Source: Paraburkholderia solisilvae
GTDB taxonomy: Bacteria; Pseudomonadota; Gammaproteobacteria; Burkholderiales; Burkholderiaceae
Length of the DNA stretch: 64,000 bases
NCBI RefSeq assembly: GCF_902859875.1
Contig: NZ_CADIKF010000010.1
Coordinates: forward strand, 62,001-126,000
Reading direction: 5' to 3'
Part shown: piece after piece, positions 19,412 through 30,613 of the stretch
How the letters are laid out: the number at the start of each line of letters is the position of its first letter
How positions within the stretch are numbered: the stretch's first letter is position 1
Position numbers and translations under genes: made by a program
Notes under the pieces: generated by a model
Told to the model about the DNA's origin: nothing
Databases searched by the model: none
What the model saw: the letters and a program-made list of their open reading frames with translations, nothing else

Positions 19412-19811
19412 GCACGACCCGGTGCGAGCGGCAACGGCAGCGGCAACGACAGCGTGAACGATACGGCGCGCGCCGCGAGCGAAACGGAAGACATAAGCGA
19501 CACCGGCCTGCATAAATGCGAATTATTCGCATCTTAAGGATTGTAGGCTGATGCCGCAAGGGGCACGTGCGCGGCTGGGTATGAAAGACTTCTGAAATGA
19601 CGTCGCGCTTCGTAGGGGGCGCAAAGCCTTGTCTGCTATGGCGTCGCGGCGGTGTGCGGCAAAACGTCGCGAATCGTTCCTTGCAAATGGCAAACGAAAT
19701 CAGGCGTTATGGCGGCTGCGTTAAAAAAGGGGCTCGATTGATCAAAAAGGGCGCGACGAGGGGTGACGTTGCAACGGACGGGTATGTGCGGCGGAGGACA
19801 AGCGGCGGCGC
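19412..19811. other. Upstream region of the PepSY gene, no gene seen
   Basis: About 400 bases without a credible gene. The left part should hold the 5' leader of the PepSY gene and the Fur-like palindrome at 19517-19531. The right part, next to the stop of the AI-2E-family permease gene, shows no clear coding or terminator signal. Confidence 0.5.
19517..19531 (-). promoter_or_regulatory. Candidate Fur box (7-1-7 palindrome)
   Basis: The site TGCGAATTATTCGCA is a perfect 7-1-7 inverted repeat with the AAT-N-ATT core of Fur boxes. It matches the TGAGAATnATTCTCA form known in beta-proteobacteria except for one symmetric base change. It lies about 105 bases before the chosen start of a gene from a family typically repressed by iron, which supports the reading. 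Confidence 0.6.
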
Positions 19812-20897
19812 TCAAACCAGCCGCAGATAGATCAGCTCGCGCTTGATGTACGCATAGAAGACCGGCGCGGCGATCACGCCGGGAATGCCGAAGCCGGCTT
19901 CCATCACGAGCATCGCAATCAGCAGCTCCCACGCGCGCGCCTCGATCTGGCCGCCGACAATGCGCGCGTTCAGGAAGTATTCGAGCTTGTGAATGACGAT
20001 CAGGAACACGAGCGATGTCACCGCCGCCGGAAAGCTGACCGAGAGCGCGACCGCGACGATCAGCGTGTTCGAGATCAGATTGCCGATCACCGGCAGCAAG
20101 CCGACGATAAACGTGACGATCACAAGCGTCTTCGCGAGCGGCAGAGGCGCGTGAAAGAGCGGTAGCAACAGCAGCAGGAAAATGCCGGTGAACACGGTGT
20201 TGATCGTGGAGATCTTCACCTGCGCGAAGACGATGCGCCGGAATGCGTCGGAAAAGCGCGACAGGCGCTGGATGAACGCCGTCGACAGCGGCAGCCGCTG
20301 CACATGCTTTTGCGCGCCCACCGCAACGATCGCACCGATGATCATGCCGATCAGCACATGCGTGAAGCCGCGCGCGACCATCTTGCCGCTTTGCTGCAGC
20401 ATGCCCGCGTGCGTGTGCATCATCACGGCGGCTTTTTCCTTCATCTGATCGGCATCGACCGGCAGGTTGTCCGCGATGAATTGCGGCACGCGGCCGCGCG
20501 CCTGGTCGATCAGCTGCATCGCCTGGTCGAGCAGCTTCTGCACGCTCGGCACGTCGTGCTCGAAGTGCTCGATGATGCCGATCGTGAAGCCGGCCAGCAC
20601 GCCGACAATGACGATGGACAGCCACACGACCGACAGCCAGCGCGCCCAATGGCTCGACATGTGCCGCTCGATGCGCGGCGCGATGGTATGCACGAGCTGG
20701 AACACCAGCATGCCGGCGAGCAGCGCGCCGAGCAGCTTCAGCTCGAGCACCGCCCACATCGCCAGCAGCGCGACGATATAGCTGCCGATTTCCACCACCG
20801 ACAGTTTCGGCAGGCTCATATCGCTCGTCAGCCTGACCGGGCGAGGGCGCAGATCCTGTACCGGCTTGTCGTCGGTCGCCTCGTTACGCTTGGCCAT
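19812..20897 (-). CDS. AI-2E/PerM-family transporter
   Basis: A 361-residue membrane protein of the AI-2E transporter (PerM/YdgG) superfamily with about seven or eight hydrophobic segments, including two close pairs near 30-70 and 240-330. The GLLPVIGNLISNTLIV segment (about 264-279) corresponds to the conserved PYxG-like core of the family in a variant form. Members export quorum-sensing molecules or act as Na+/H+ antiporters, and the substrate here cannot be told. It is 27 bases downstream of uvrA on the same strand and could share its transcript. Confidence 0.88.
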   Translation of the reverse strand: MAKRNEATDDKPVQDLRPRPVRLTSDMSLPKLSVVEIGSYIVALLAMWAVLELKLLGALLAGMLVFQLVHTIAPRIERHMSSHWARWLSVVWLSIVIVGVLAGFTIGIIEHFEHDVPSVQKLLDQAMQLIDQARGRVPQFIADNLPVDADQMKEKAAVMMHTHAGMLQQSGKMVARGFTHVLIGMIIGAIVAVGAQKHVQRLPLSTAFIQRLSRFSDAFRRIVFAQVKISTINTVFTGIFLLLLLPLFHAPLPLAKTLVIVTFIVGLLPVIGNLISNTLIVAVALSVSFPAAVTSLVFLIVIHKLEYFLNARIVGGQIEARAWELLIAMLVMEAGFGIPGVIAAPVFYAYIKRELIYLRLV

Positions 20898-20924
20898 GGC
20901 CTTGTCCAGTCTCCAACCTTCGGG

Positions 20925-23873
<2,949 letters not shown>

Positions 23874-24152
23874 GAACCTGCGGGAAGAAGGGAAACTAAA
23901 CCTGCTACTATAACGACTTTTCCAGACCGCCGTTATGGCGACCTGATCGTGCCCGAAAGCTTGTGCAAGCCGGGTGTTGGCGGCGAAAAGCGGCGGCGAG
24001 AGCGGTGGTGCGACGCGCGGTCGGTTCTGGAGCACGCCTCACGGCGCGCGTGACAAAAAAGCGCAACAGGAAGCGGCGCGGTGCGGCAACCCCACGGGGC
24101 CAAGCTACGCGGTTGTGCCCGCACCCGCACGTTCATCCGAAAATCTCCGTCG

Positions 24153-25340
24153 ATGTCCAATCTGTCTGCCACTTCCACACGCATGAGCGCGTCCGAGCTG
24201 CGCGCGACCATGGCGCTTGCGTCGATCTTCGCGCTGCGCATGCTCGGCCTCTTCATGATCATGCCGGTGTTCTCGATCTACGCGAAAACCATTCCCGGCG
24301 GCGACAACGTGTTTCTGGTCGGTATTGCGCTCGGCGCCTACGGCGTCACGCAGTCGCTTCTGTATATCTTTTACGGCTGGGTGTCGGACAAGATCGGCCG
24401 CAAGCCGGTCATCGCGACCGGCCTGCTGGTTTTCGCGCTCGGCAGCTTCGTGGCCGCGCTCGCGCACGACATGACGTGGATTATCGTCGGCCGGGTGATC
24501 CAGGGGATGGGCGCGGTGTCGTCGGCGGTGATCGCGTTTATCGCGGACCTCACCTCGGAGGAACATCGCACGAAGGCGATGGCGATAGTGGGCGGCAGCA
24601 TCGGCGCGTCGTTCGCGGTCGCGATTGTCGGTGCGCCGGTCGTGTTCCACTGGGTCGGCATGAGCGGGCTGTTCGCGCTGATCGGCATTTTTTCGATTCT
24701 GGCGGTGGGCGTCGTGCTGTGGCTCGTGCCCGATGCGCCAAAGCCGGTGCACGTGCGCGCGCCGTTCGCGGAGGTGCTGCACAACGTCGAACTGCTGCGG
24801 CTGAATTTCGGCGTGCTGGTGCTGCACGCGACGCAGACCGCGCTCTTTCTCGTCGTGCCGCGCATTCTCGAGGCGGACGGCCTGCCGGTTCGCTCGCACT
24901 GGATGATCTACCTGCCGGTGATGGGGCTGTCGTTTGTGATGATGGTGCCCGCCATCATTGCGGCGGAGAAGCGCGGCAAGATGAAAACGGTGCTGGTCAG
25001 TGCGATTGTGCTTATCCTGATTGGCCAATTACTGTTGGGCGCCGCAGCGCATACCATAGCTATTGTCGCGGCGATCCTGTTCATCTATTTTCTGGGCTTC
25101 AATATTCTCGAGGCGTCGCAGCCGTCGATGGTGTCGAAGCTTGCGCCCGGCACACGCAAGGGCGCGGCAGTGGGCGTCTACAACACCACGCAGTCGATCG
25201 GGCTGGCGCTTGGCGGCGTGATGGGCGGCTGGCTGCTGAAAATGGACGGATCGAGCGCGGTGTTCTATGCGTGCTCGGGGCTGGTTTTGTGCTGGCTTAT
25301 AATCGCCGCAAACATGAAACAGCCGCCGCGCAAGGCTTGA
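24153..25340 (+). CDS. Major facilitator superfamily transporter
   Basis: A 395-residue protein with 12 predicted hydrophobic helices. The inter-helix 2-3 motif GWVSDKIGRKPVI (about 75-87) is the MFS motif A, and the ALRMLGLFMIMPVFSIYA helix resembles YajR-type transporters found beside uvrA and ssb in many beta-proteobacteria. The substrate is not determinable. The start at 24153 was chosen over an upstream frame with no homology; an ATG at 24183 is also possible. Confidence 0.9.
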   Translation: MSNLSATSTRMSASELRATMALASIFALRMLGLFMIMPVFSIYAKTIPGGDNVFLVGIALGAYGVTQSLLYIFYGWVSDKIGRKPVIATGLLVFALGSFVAALAHDMTWIIVGRVIQGMGAVSSAVIAFIADLTSEEHRTKAMAIVGGSIGASFAVAIVGAPVVFHWVGMSGLFALIGIFSILAVGVVLWLVPDAPKPVHVRAPFAEVLHNVELLRLNFGVLVLHATQTALFLVVPRILEADGLPVRSHWMIYLPVMGLSFVMMVPAIIAAEKRGKMKTVLVSAIVLILIGQLLLGAAAHTIAIVAAILFIYFLGFNILEASQPSMVSKLAPGTRKGAAVGVYNTTQSIGLALGGVMGGWLLKMDGSSAVFYACSGLVLCWLIIAANMKQPPRKA

Positions 25341-25351
25341 CGCCGCCCCCT

Positions 25352-25385
25352 CGCAACGCGCTGTACGCAACGCGCTGTACGCAAC
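25352..25385. repeat. 14-bp tandem repeat before ssb
   Basis: The unit cgcaacgcgctgta is present twice in perfect succession, with a partial third copy of six bases, ending 18 bases before the ssb start. It sits in the ssb leader, so copy-number change would alter the 5' UTR. Confidence 0.8.
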
Positions 25386-25403
25386 AACAGACAGGAGAAA
25401 TTT

Positions 25404-25931
25404 ATGGCATCCGTGAACAAGGTCATTCTGGTTGGCAATCTCGGCGCCGATCCGGAAGTCCGTTACCTTCCGAGCGGCGACGCAGTGGCGAACATTCGCC
25501 TTGCCACGACCGACCGCTATAAGGACAAGGCCTCGGGCGAAATGAAGGAAATGACCGAGTGGCATCGCGTTTCCTTCTTTGGGCGGCTTGCCGAAATCGT
25601 GAACGAATATCTGAAGAAGGGTTCGTCGGTGTATATCGAAGGGCGCATTCGCACGCGTAAGTGGCAGGCGCAGGACGGCACCGACCGGTATTCGACGGAA
25701 ATCGTCGCGGACCAGATGCAGATGCTAGGCGGACGCGGTGGTGCGGGCGGCGGTGGCGATGACGGCGGTTATAGCCGCGAACCGGCTGAACGCAGCAGCG
25801 GTGGGCGGGGTGCTGGTGGTGGTGCGGGCGGTGGTGGCGGCGGTGGCGCGCGCAGCGGTGGCGCGGCGAGCCGTCCGAGTGCGCCGGCGGGCGGCGGGTT
25901 TGATGAGATGGATGACGATATTCCGTTCTAG
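25404..25931 (+). CDS. ssb: Single-stranded DNA-binding protein
   Basis: Protects single-stranded DNA and recruits replication and repair proteins. The N-terminal OB fold (about 1-112) begins [22 protein letters not shown] glycine- and serine-rich flexible linker follows (about 113-163). The acidic C-terminal tip ends DDDIPF, the partner-binding peptide. The length is 175 residues. A GGAG ribosome-binding site precedes the ATG. It follows the MFS gene in the same direction. Confidence 0.97.
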   Translation: MASVNKVILVGNLGADPEVRYLPSGDAVANIRLATTDRYKDKASGEMKEMTEWHRVSFFGRLAEIVNEYLKKGSSVYIEGRIRTRKWQAQDGTDRYSTEIVADQMQMLGGRGGAGGGGDDGGYSREPAERSSGGRGAGGGAGGGGGGGARSGGAASRPSAPAGGGFDEMDDDIPF

Positions 25932-26275
25932 CGAGCATACCCACGAGAGGAAGGAAGATTTCTTCACTAACTCTTTGACGGGTATAGAAAAATTGTGATT
26001 TTGGGCGCTCCTTTTGGGGTGCCCTTTTTCATTGCGCGCATTGGCGCAATGAAGGCGGAAGATTTCCTGGTGTGAATCGCGTATACCTCGTTGCTCGCGA
26101 ACGAGAATTTCCGCTCATCGAACTATCCGATCCGCCCGTAAAATCGCTGTATCTTCCGCGTAGGCTGCAGTGGAGTTTGCGGGAGACTGCCGCCTGGTCT
26201 GGGTCGCAGGCCGCTGCGATTGAAGCAGGTTCGACGCAACGAGCTAGCTGTCCGTATGCTGTCGAGGAGAGCCAC
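25932..26275. other. Spacer after ssb, no gene seen apart from a terminator
   Basis: It contains the ssb terminator at 26003-26029. From about 26040 onward the base composition drops relative to the housekeeping DNA, marking the left edge of the accessory island. The in-frame upstream extension of the next gene is not convincingly coding. Confidence 0.6.
26003..26029 (+). terminator. Rho-independent terminator after ssb
   Basis: A 9-bp stem with G-U pairs (26003-26011 with 26016-26024) and a TTTT loop is followed by five T residues. It lies 72 bases after the ssb stop. Confidence 0.85.
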
Positions 26276-26713
26276 ATGTCATCCGATATTCGTCCCGTAC
26301 CTTGGCCGTGGGCGAGCATGTTATGGCCATTGCAATTCGCTGAGTCCCTTTACGCCGCGCCGGAGCGCCTTCAGCAGTCGATACTCCCCTGGACGTTCGC
26401 GGGTCTGGTAGTCAACGAGTCGAACTCGAGCAATCCCGTCGCGGAGCGGGCTATCGTCAGCAAGGAGAGTTACGGCAAGCAGCTTGGCCGCATCTCTGAC
26501 GCTCTCGATTCGCTCATCAAGCAGACCAACGTCAAGCGGGACGATGCTATCAACGCGTTCCTTGAAATCAAGGCTCACATTGACGACATCAAGCACAGTA
26601 CAGAAACGACGCGGTTTGAAGCAGTATTGGTCGACTTGAAGAAGCTGAGAGAGAGAAACGAAGCCCTTTTCGAGGATCGCCTGAAGCGCGTCGCCGAACT
26701 TGGCAACAAGTAA
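26276..26713 (+). CDS. Hypothetical helical protein with Trp/Pro-rich N-terminus
   Basis: I do not recognise this 145-residue protein. A GAGGAG ribosome-binding site at 26264-26269 fits the ATG at 26276 well and argues against the longer frame. The first 50 residues are hydrophobic and rich in Trp and Pro (PWPWASMLWPLQF), without a clear signal peptide. Residues 65-145 are charged and helical with a heptad-like pattern, suggesting a coiled coil. Base composition is lower in GC than the flanking housekeeping genes. It converges on the caspase-like gene; a functional link between them is only a positional inference. Confidence 0.7.
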   Translation: MSSDIRPVPWPWASMLWPLQFAESLYAAPERLQQSILPWTFAGLVVNESNSSNPVAERAIVSKESYGKQLGRISDALDSLIKQTNVKRDDAINAFLEIKAHIDDIKHSTETTRFEAVLVDLKKLRERNEALFEDRLKRVAELGNK

Positions 26714-27009
26714 GCAATTGTCATTGGGGTCTACGCAGCAGCCGGGGCATCGGCTGCATCGGCGAGTGCGCGCGCCACGCAGGGCACACGCGCTTCGCAC
26801 GAACCGTATCCCGGCTCGATGTGTTTTCTTCCAGGTTCGAAAACATTGCCAATGCTGGCGGTTATGCACCGGTCGACGACCGTCGACGACGACGGAGGAT
26901 TGACGATTAGGCACTGTCGACCCTGGAAGTCATTTGCTGATTTCCCGGAAGCCAATCGAGTTCCTCTATCGCCGACGACGGACAAAGCGCTTTATACCGG
27001 TCCGGCGAA
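26714..27009. other. Spacer between two convergent accessory genes
   Basis: Short open frames exist on both strands (for example a TTG-started 84-codon frame at 26731-26985 on the minus strand and a 64-codon frame at 26819-27013 on the plus strand). Neither has a ribosome-binding site or a recognisable product, and they overlap each other. I treat the stretch as non-coding or as remnants. Confidence 0.4.
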
Positions 27010-28419
27010 TTAGCGTCGTGACTTGCTCGCCTTGAAAGCCGCCTTTACGATCGCCTCCGCTTGCGGTCCGACTGACTTCCGCAAATCGTCGGCCGCCCGA
27101 TCAATGGACGGCAGCAAGAGTTTCTGCAGTTCCGGAGTGATTTCGGCGATGTGTTCGTAGAATTCCGGACCAGGGCCGGGATAGGGAACCGGACCTTCCA
27201 CGTAGTACTTTTGGAGGATCGGCCAGAGAATCCAGCACCACCACCAGGCGAAAATGTACTGCTGTCCCAACGTGATATTGCCGCCCGCTACTGAACTTTC
27301 ATTGAAATTTGGCGAGTCCGAAGGATTCTGTACGGAAAGCGCATAGCCGAAAGCTTCTCCCGCTTCGATGGTGCCATTTCCATTGGAGTCCGGATTAAAC
27401 GCAAGCGCCGCACCATATGGATCGTGACCAATCTCGGCAGCGATCCAGTCGCGAGCAAACGAATCCCAGTTCAGGTCCGGTGTCGCGTACGAACTCTTCG
27501 TGGCAATCGCCGCCGACGCAATGCTGGAATGATCGGCGGTACTGGCGGAAAGTATCGGTGCATTGAAGCCGCCGGAATTGCACTGCTCCATCATCACGAT
27601 CAACGACCGATAGTGCGGAAGACTACCCAGTTCCGCACAGAAGTCGCTTGCCATATACGATCCCCAGTTCGGGTATTCGCACAGGAATGAGCCTGCCCCG
27701 AAATTATCGCCGTGATTGTTTGTGTGGATAAATAGCAGATCGCGAGGTTTGAGCTTGCTCTTCAGATCGCTGACCGCTGCTTGAAATCCCGACCTGTTGC
27801 CCTCTCCCGTTACCTTGATGCGGTACGCCGTGGTGTCCCCGGGCCATTTGCTGGCGGCACCGTCTTGCGTATTCAACGAGCCGTCGTAGTTGAGAACATA
27901 AATATGCTTTGAATTGAAACCATAGCGGTCAATCAGCATCCGATAACAGAACTCCAGGTCGTTCAGGTGTCGCATGTTCGACATGCCGGAATACAGGATG
28001 GCGTACCGCGTGCCGTCCGGATAGATCACCGGGCAACGCAGGATCGGGCGGATCCGGTAAACATTTGGATTGGGCTGCAGCCGGACCGGTTCATGAAACG
28101 CACGCAGCGTCTCCGGGGGCTTCTTCAGCCACGGGGGGAATCGGGCCTGAATCTCGCTGTGCTGCTCTGCCGTCTTTGGGTCATAAAGCAGGTATCGGCA
28201 GTCGTGGCCGAAGTTGGCCAACGGATCGTCATCAGCGAATACGAGGATGCTTGGACGGGTGACCTCGATGCGCTGAAATTCGGGTCCCAGTTTGTCTCCC
28301 GCCTCATGAATCTTCAGATCGAGATACAGGTTGGTGCCTTGTCGCTTCCGCCAACCCATGCTGAGGAACGCGTGCTCGCGAATTCGAGTGGTGATCTCGC
28401 TTTCCTTGATGCGTGCCAT
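27010..28419 (-). CDS. Caspase/legumain-like (C13-type) cysteine protease with EF-hand-like loop
   Basis: A 469-residue protein. A GGAGG site six bases before the ATG at 28419 fixes the start. The N-terminal domain (about 1-100) contains ADDDPLANFGHDCRYLLYDP and is repeated in the adjacent small protein. The protease core has a catalytic-type His236 in IHTNNHGDN and Cys280 in MMEQCNSGGF, with the His-Gly and Glu-x-Cys-x-Ser-Gly arrangement of clan CD enzymes (legumain, GPI8). DSNGNGTIEAGE (about 344-355) fits the 12-residue EF-hand calcium loop. A Trp-rich hydrophobic stretch (about 388-406) and a Pro-rich turn precede a helical C-terminus. There is no signal peptide. Substrate and role are unknown; GC is lower than in the neighbours. 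Confidence 0.85.
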   Translation of the reverse strand: MARIKESEITTRIREHAFLSMGWRKRQGTNLYLDLKIHEAGDKLGPEFQRIEVTRPSILVFADDDPLANFGHDCRYLLYDPKTAEQHSEIQARFPPWLKKPPETLRAFHEPVRLQPNPNVYRIRPILRCPVIYPDGTRYAILYSGMSNMRHLNDLEFCYRMLIDRYGFNSKHIYVLNYDGSLNTQDGAASKWPGDTTAYRIKVTGEGNRSGFQAAVSDLKSKLKPRDLLFIHTNNHGDNFGAGSFLCEYPNWGSYMASDFCAELGSLPHYRSLIVMMEQCNSGGFNAPILSASTADHSSIASAAIATKSSYATPDLNWDSFARDWIAAEIGHDPYGAALAFNPDSNGNGTIEAGEAFGYALSVQNPSDSPNFNESSVAGGNITLGQQYIFAWWWCWILWPILQKYYVEGPVPYPGPGPEFYEHIAEITPELQKLLLPSIDRAADDLRKSVGPQAEAIVKAAFKASKSRR

Positions 28420-28446
28420 TTTTGCCTCCATCAAACCATTTACGAC

Positions 28447-28800
28447 CTACTTGTCGGGAATAGGTAAGATGCCGTCGGGTATCCCGGGAGCCCGATACGC
28501 GATCTGCCAGTCCGTCGCACCGCGCTGGAAGGGCGGAAAGCGTGCCTCTCGCGACAGCGTGTCGCCGGTCTCCGGGTTCAGGAGCACGTAGCGGCACGCA
28601 TGACCCCAGTTCGCTGCTGGATCACCATCGATAAATGCGAGATATGCATCCCACGGGACGTCAATCTCCAGATGGGGAAACGAAATCGTCGTTCCTTTCA
28701 CAAACATCGTGCTGCACACATAGGCGACGCCGTGTGCTTGCTCGGATGTCGTCAGTTGCGAAATCAGAATATCTGTGAGCTGTCTATCGCTTTTTGGCAT
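28447..28800 (-). CDS. Stand-alone homologue of the caspase-like protein's N-terminal domain
   Basis: A 117-residue protein, 27 bases upstream of the protease gene on the same strand, so probably in one operon. Its core FIDGDPAANWGHACRYVLLNP, followed by a Glu-Ala-Arg-Phe-Pro-Pro-Phe stretch, aligns closely with the protease's FADDDPLANFGHDCRYLLYDP and Ala-Arg-Phe-Pro-Pro-Trp stretch. It therefore contains the putative prodomain but no protease domain. The ATG at 28800 has an AAAGGA site upstream; ATGs at 28839 and 28905 are alternatives. A role as decoy, inhibitor or oligomerisation partner is inference. Confidence 0.75.
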   Translation of the reverse strand: MPKSDRQLTDILISQLTTSEQAHGVAYVCSTMFVKGTTISFPHLEIDVPWDAYLAFIDGDPAANWGHACRYVLLNPETGDTLSREARFPPFQRGATDWQIAYRAPGIPDGILPIPDK

Positions 28801-29335
28801 TTCAATTGCATCCTTTGGCGAGCGGTGCGAAATCTGCATGTGACAAGCGTTCTTTGAGGGCACCCTGACTATCACCCTATCGAACCGGATCAAGCAAATT
28901 TCCACTCAATACGTAACCACGAACTCGCGACTTGTCGTCTCACTTCTCTTGAAAGACGAGTTCAATATCGGTAATTTCAAGCGCTTCCCCTCCGCCAGAT
29001 TCAAGCAGAACGGCTGGTGCGCGTGTGCGATGCCGCAGCAGATGTGGCGGCCGAGTCCAACGCCGGACGAAGCGCGCTATCCTTCGGTGAGGGATTTGCG
29101 CGGACCAGGGGACCGATCGAAGGACATGGACAGTGCCCGTGCCAGTATGGGCGCATAAAACCGGCGGGCAATTTGCCGAGCTCACAATGGCATTACTTCT
29201 AGTTTGATTACCTATGGAAGCGGGGCGGCCGTATCGCCGACATACGTCATTCCATTCGCTAGAGATGTCGCCAATTTACCGGCTCGCATTTGTTGCGTCC
29301 GGTCCGTCCGGCCCGCATGTTCGTGTCGATCTGCT
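28801..29335. other. Low-GC spacer with possible gene remnants
   Basis: About 535 bases with no gene I can support. The part next to 28800 should hold the promoter of the two-gene minus-strand unit. Around 28940-29200 there are overlapping short frames on both strands. One minus-strand frame ends with ALEITDIELVFQEK (stop at 28940), which reads like the end of a real protein, but nothing recognisable precedes it. It may be the decayed end of a gene. Confidence 0.45.
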
Positions 29336-30235
29336 CTAGAAATCCGGGAAAGAAACGAGAGTTCGCCCACCCGCCCGCGTAATCTCCCCCACCGCCGGAT
29401 GCCTTGCCCGTCCATCGAGCGAAATCGCATAGAACTCATGCCGCACCTCATCGATCTGCCCTAGCGGCAACAACGCATGTTGCGCGCGCAACGATGCCGC
29501 GAGCACCGACGGCGCGACGATCGCCCCCCTGCCTTCACCCGCGAACGCAACCATCAACGCGCCGTCGTCGAATTCACCGACGATGGGCGGCGCGAGACCG
29601 TTCGATACGAGCCACGCGTCGAAGTGCGCCTTCAACTCGCTATCCGAACCGGGCAACAGCATCGGCATGCGTGCGAGGCACGCCGGAAAGGCGTCGCTAT
29701 GCATTTCCATCAAAGCGGCTGTAGCGAACACCGCCATGCTCGTCGAGCCCAATTTGTCGCTGCGCGCGCGCATCGGGCTTGAATCGAGCAACGGCGCATC
29801 GCACAGCACCACATCGAGTCGATGTTCAGCCAGCTCGCCGACCAGCGCCGTCTGCCTGCCTTCGCGACACACCACGCGCAAGCCGGCATGCGCCGTCACG
29901 GCGGGCTCGAGCAACCGGCATGCGATCGTCTTGTGAATCGAGTCCGCAATGCCGACGCGCAGCACATCGGCGTTGCGGCGCGGCGCGCGCAACTCGCGTT
30001 CAAGTTCGGCGCCTAATGCGAAAATCTTCCCCGCGTATTCCGCGGCGAGGCGTCCGGCGTCAGTCAATTCGACGAGGCGCCCGCGCCGTCGCAGCAACGC
30101 GCAGCCGAACCGCTCTTCGAGCGTCTTGATCTGGCTGCTCACGGTCTGCGGCGTCAGATGCAGCCGTTGCGCCGCGCCCACGATGCCGCCGTGTTTTGCC
30201 GCCATCCACAGGTAATGCAGATGCTTGTAGTTCAT
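29336..30235 (-). CDS. LysR-family transcriptional regulator, NhaR-like
   Basis: A 299-residue LysR-type regulator. The N-terminus MNYKHLHYLWMAAKHGGIVGAAQRL and the helix-turn-helix LTPQTVSSQIKTLEERFG (about 28-46) are closest to the NhaR subgroup. The effector-binding domain covers about 90-299. The start at 30235 gives the family N-terminus. It is divergent from the ATP-grasp/EamA pair, so it most likely controls that operon and itself. The inducer is unknown; NhaR homologues often sense ions, but that need not hold here. Confidence 0.92.
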   Translation of the reverse strand: MNYKHLHYLWMAAKHGGIVGAAQRLHLTPQTVSSQIKTLEERFGCALLRRRGRLVELTDAGRLAAEYAGKIFALGAELERELRAPRRNADVLRVGIADSIHKTIACRLLEPAVTAHAGLRVVCREGRQTALVGELAEHRLDVVLCDAPLLDSSPMRARSDKLGSTSMAVFATAALMEMHSDAFPACLARMPMLLPGSDSELKAHFDAWLVSNGLAPPIVGEFDDGALMVAFAGEGRGAIVAPSVLAASLRAQHALLPLGQIDEVRHEFYAISLDGRARHPAVGEITRAGGRTLVSFPDF

Positions 30236-30337
30236 ACGATTCACCGTTTCTCGATGCCATGCGATCAACGTGCATCAGACGTGACCTCATTCGTCGCGTC
30301 CCCCTCAGGCAAAACGCATCGCATAACAAGCCGCGAC

Positions 30338-30357
30338 TTAAGCCACTAAGCGCTTAA
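30338..30357. promoter_or_regulatory. Candidate LysR operator (inverted repeat)
   Basis: TTAAG at 30338-30342 is mirrored by CTTAA at 30353-30357, and the right half contains the perfect palindrome TAAGCGCTTA (30347-30356). Spacing and position in a LysR-divergent intergenic region suit a LysR-type site, but no binding consensus is known for this regulator. Confidence 0.35.
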
Positions 30358-30524
30358 ACGGCGGCTGAACAAGGCCTCGATGCGTCAATGTCACGCATCG
30401 TAGCGAGCGAGAATGAGCAGGAAATTAGACTCGCCGGGCAATCCCGCCAGCCCGTTGCCGGCTTGAGTCGAGCACGCTTGCGAGCCCGACAGGCTTTGGC
30501 TTTTTCTTCGTATCGCAAAGTTTT

Positions 30525-30538
30525 TTCGAATATTCGAA
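30525..30538. promoter_or_regulatory. 14-bp perfect palindrome upstream of the ATP-grasp gene
   Basis: TTCGAATATTCGAA reads the same on both strands and lies 76 bases before the ATP-grasp start, in the expected promoter area. It could be an operator or a promoter element. Confidence 0.4.
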
Positions 30539-30613
30539 TTGCCGCTCGCCTCATACATTGCCGTCATAGGTCGTCGCGCAACCCGCGCGGCCCTCCACTC
30601 AGGAGTTCACACT

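Larger units (their letters stand above)
30236..30613. other. Divergent promoter region of the LysR gene and the ATP-grasp operon
   Basis: A 378-base regulatory spacer with no gene. It contains a 10-bp palindrome at 30347-30356 within a TTAAG...CTTAA inverted repeat, and a 14-bp palindrome at 30525-30538. The AT-rich stretch around 30500-30540 is the likely promoter area for the ATP-grasp operon. Confidence 0.6.

Noticed and set aside
23874..24152. Possible LexA/SOS box upstream of uvrA
   Set aside because: The best match, near ctgctactataacgac at about 23899-23914, departs too far from the CTGT-N8-ACAG pattern.
26731..26985. Possible third gene (84 codons) of the protease operon on the minus strand
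   Set aside because: It needs a TTG start with no ribosome-binding site, has no recognisable product and overlaps an equally weak plus-strand frame.
28940..29185. 81-codon minus-strand frame ending ALEITDIELVFQEK
   Set aside because: The end looks protein-like, but the rest is Arg/Pro-rich and resembles nothing. Kept only as a possible remnant.
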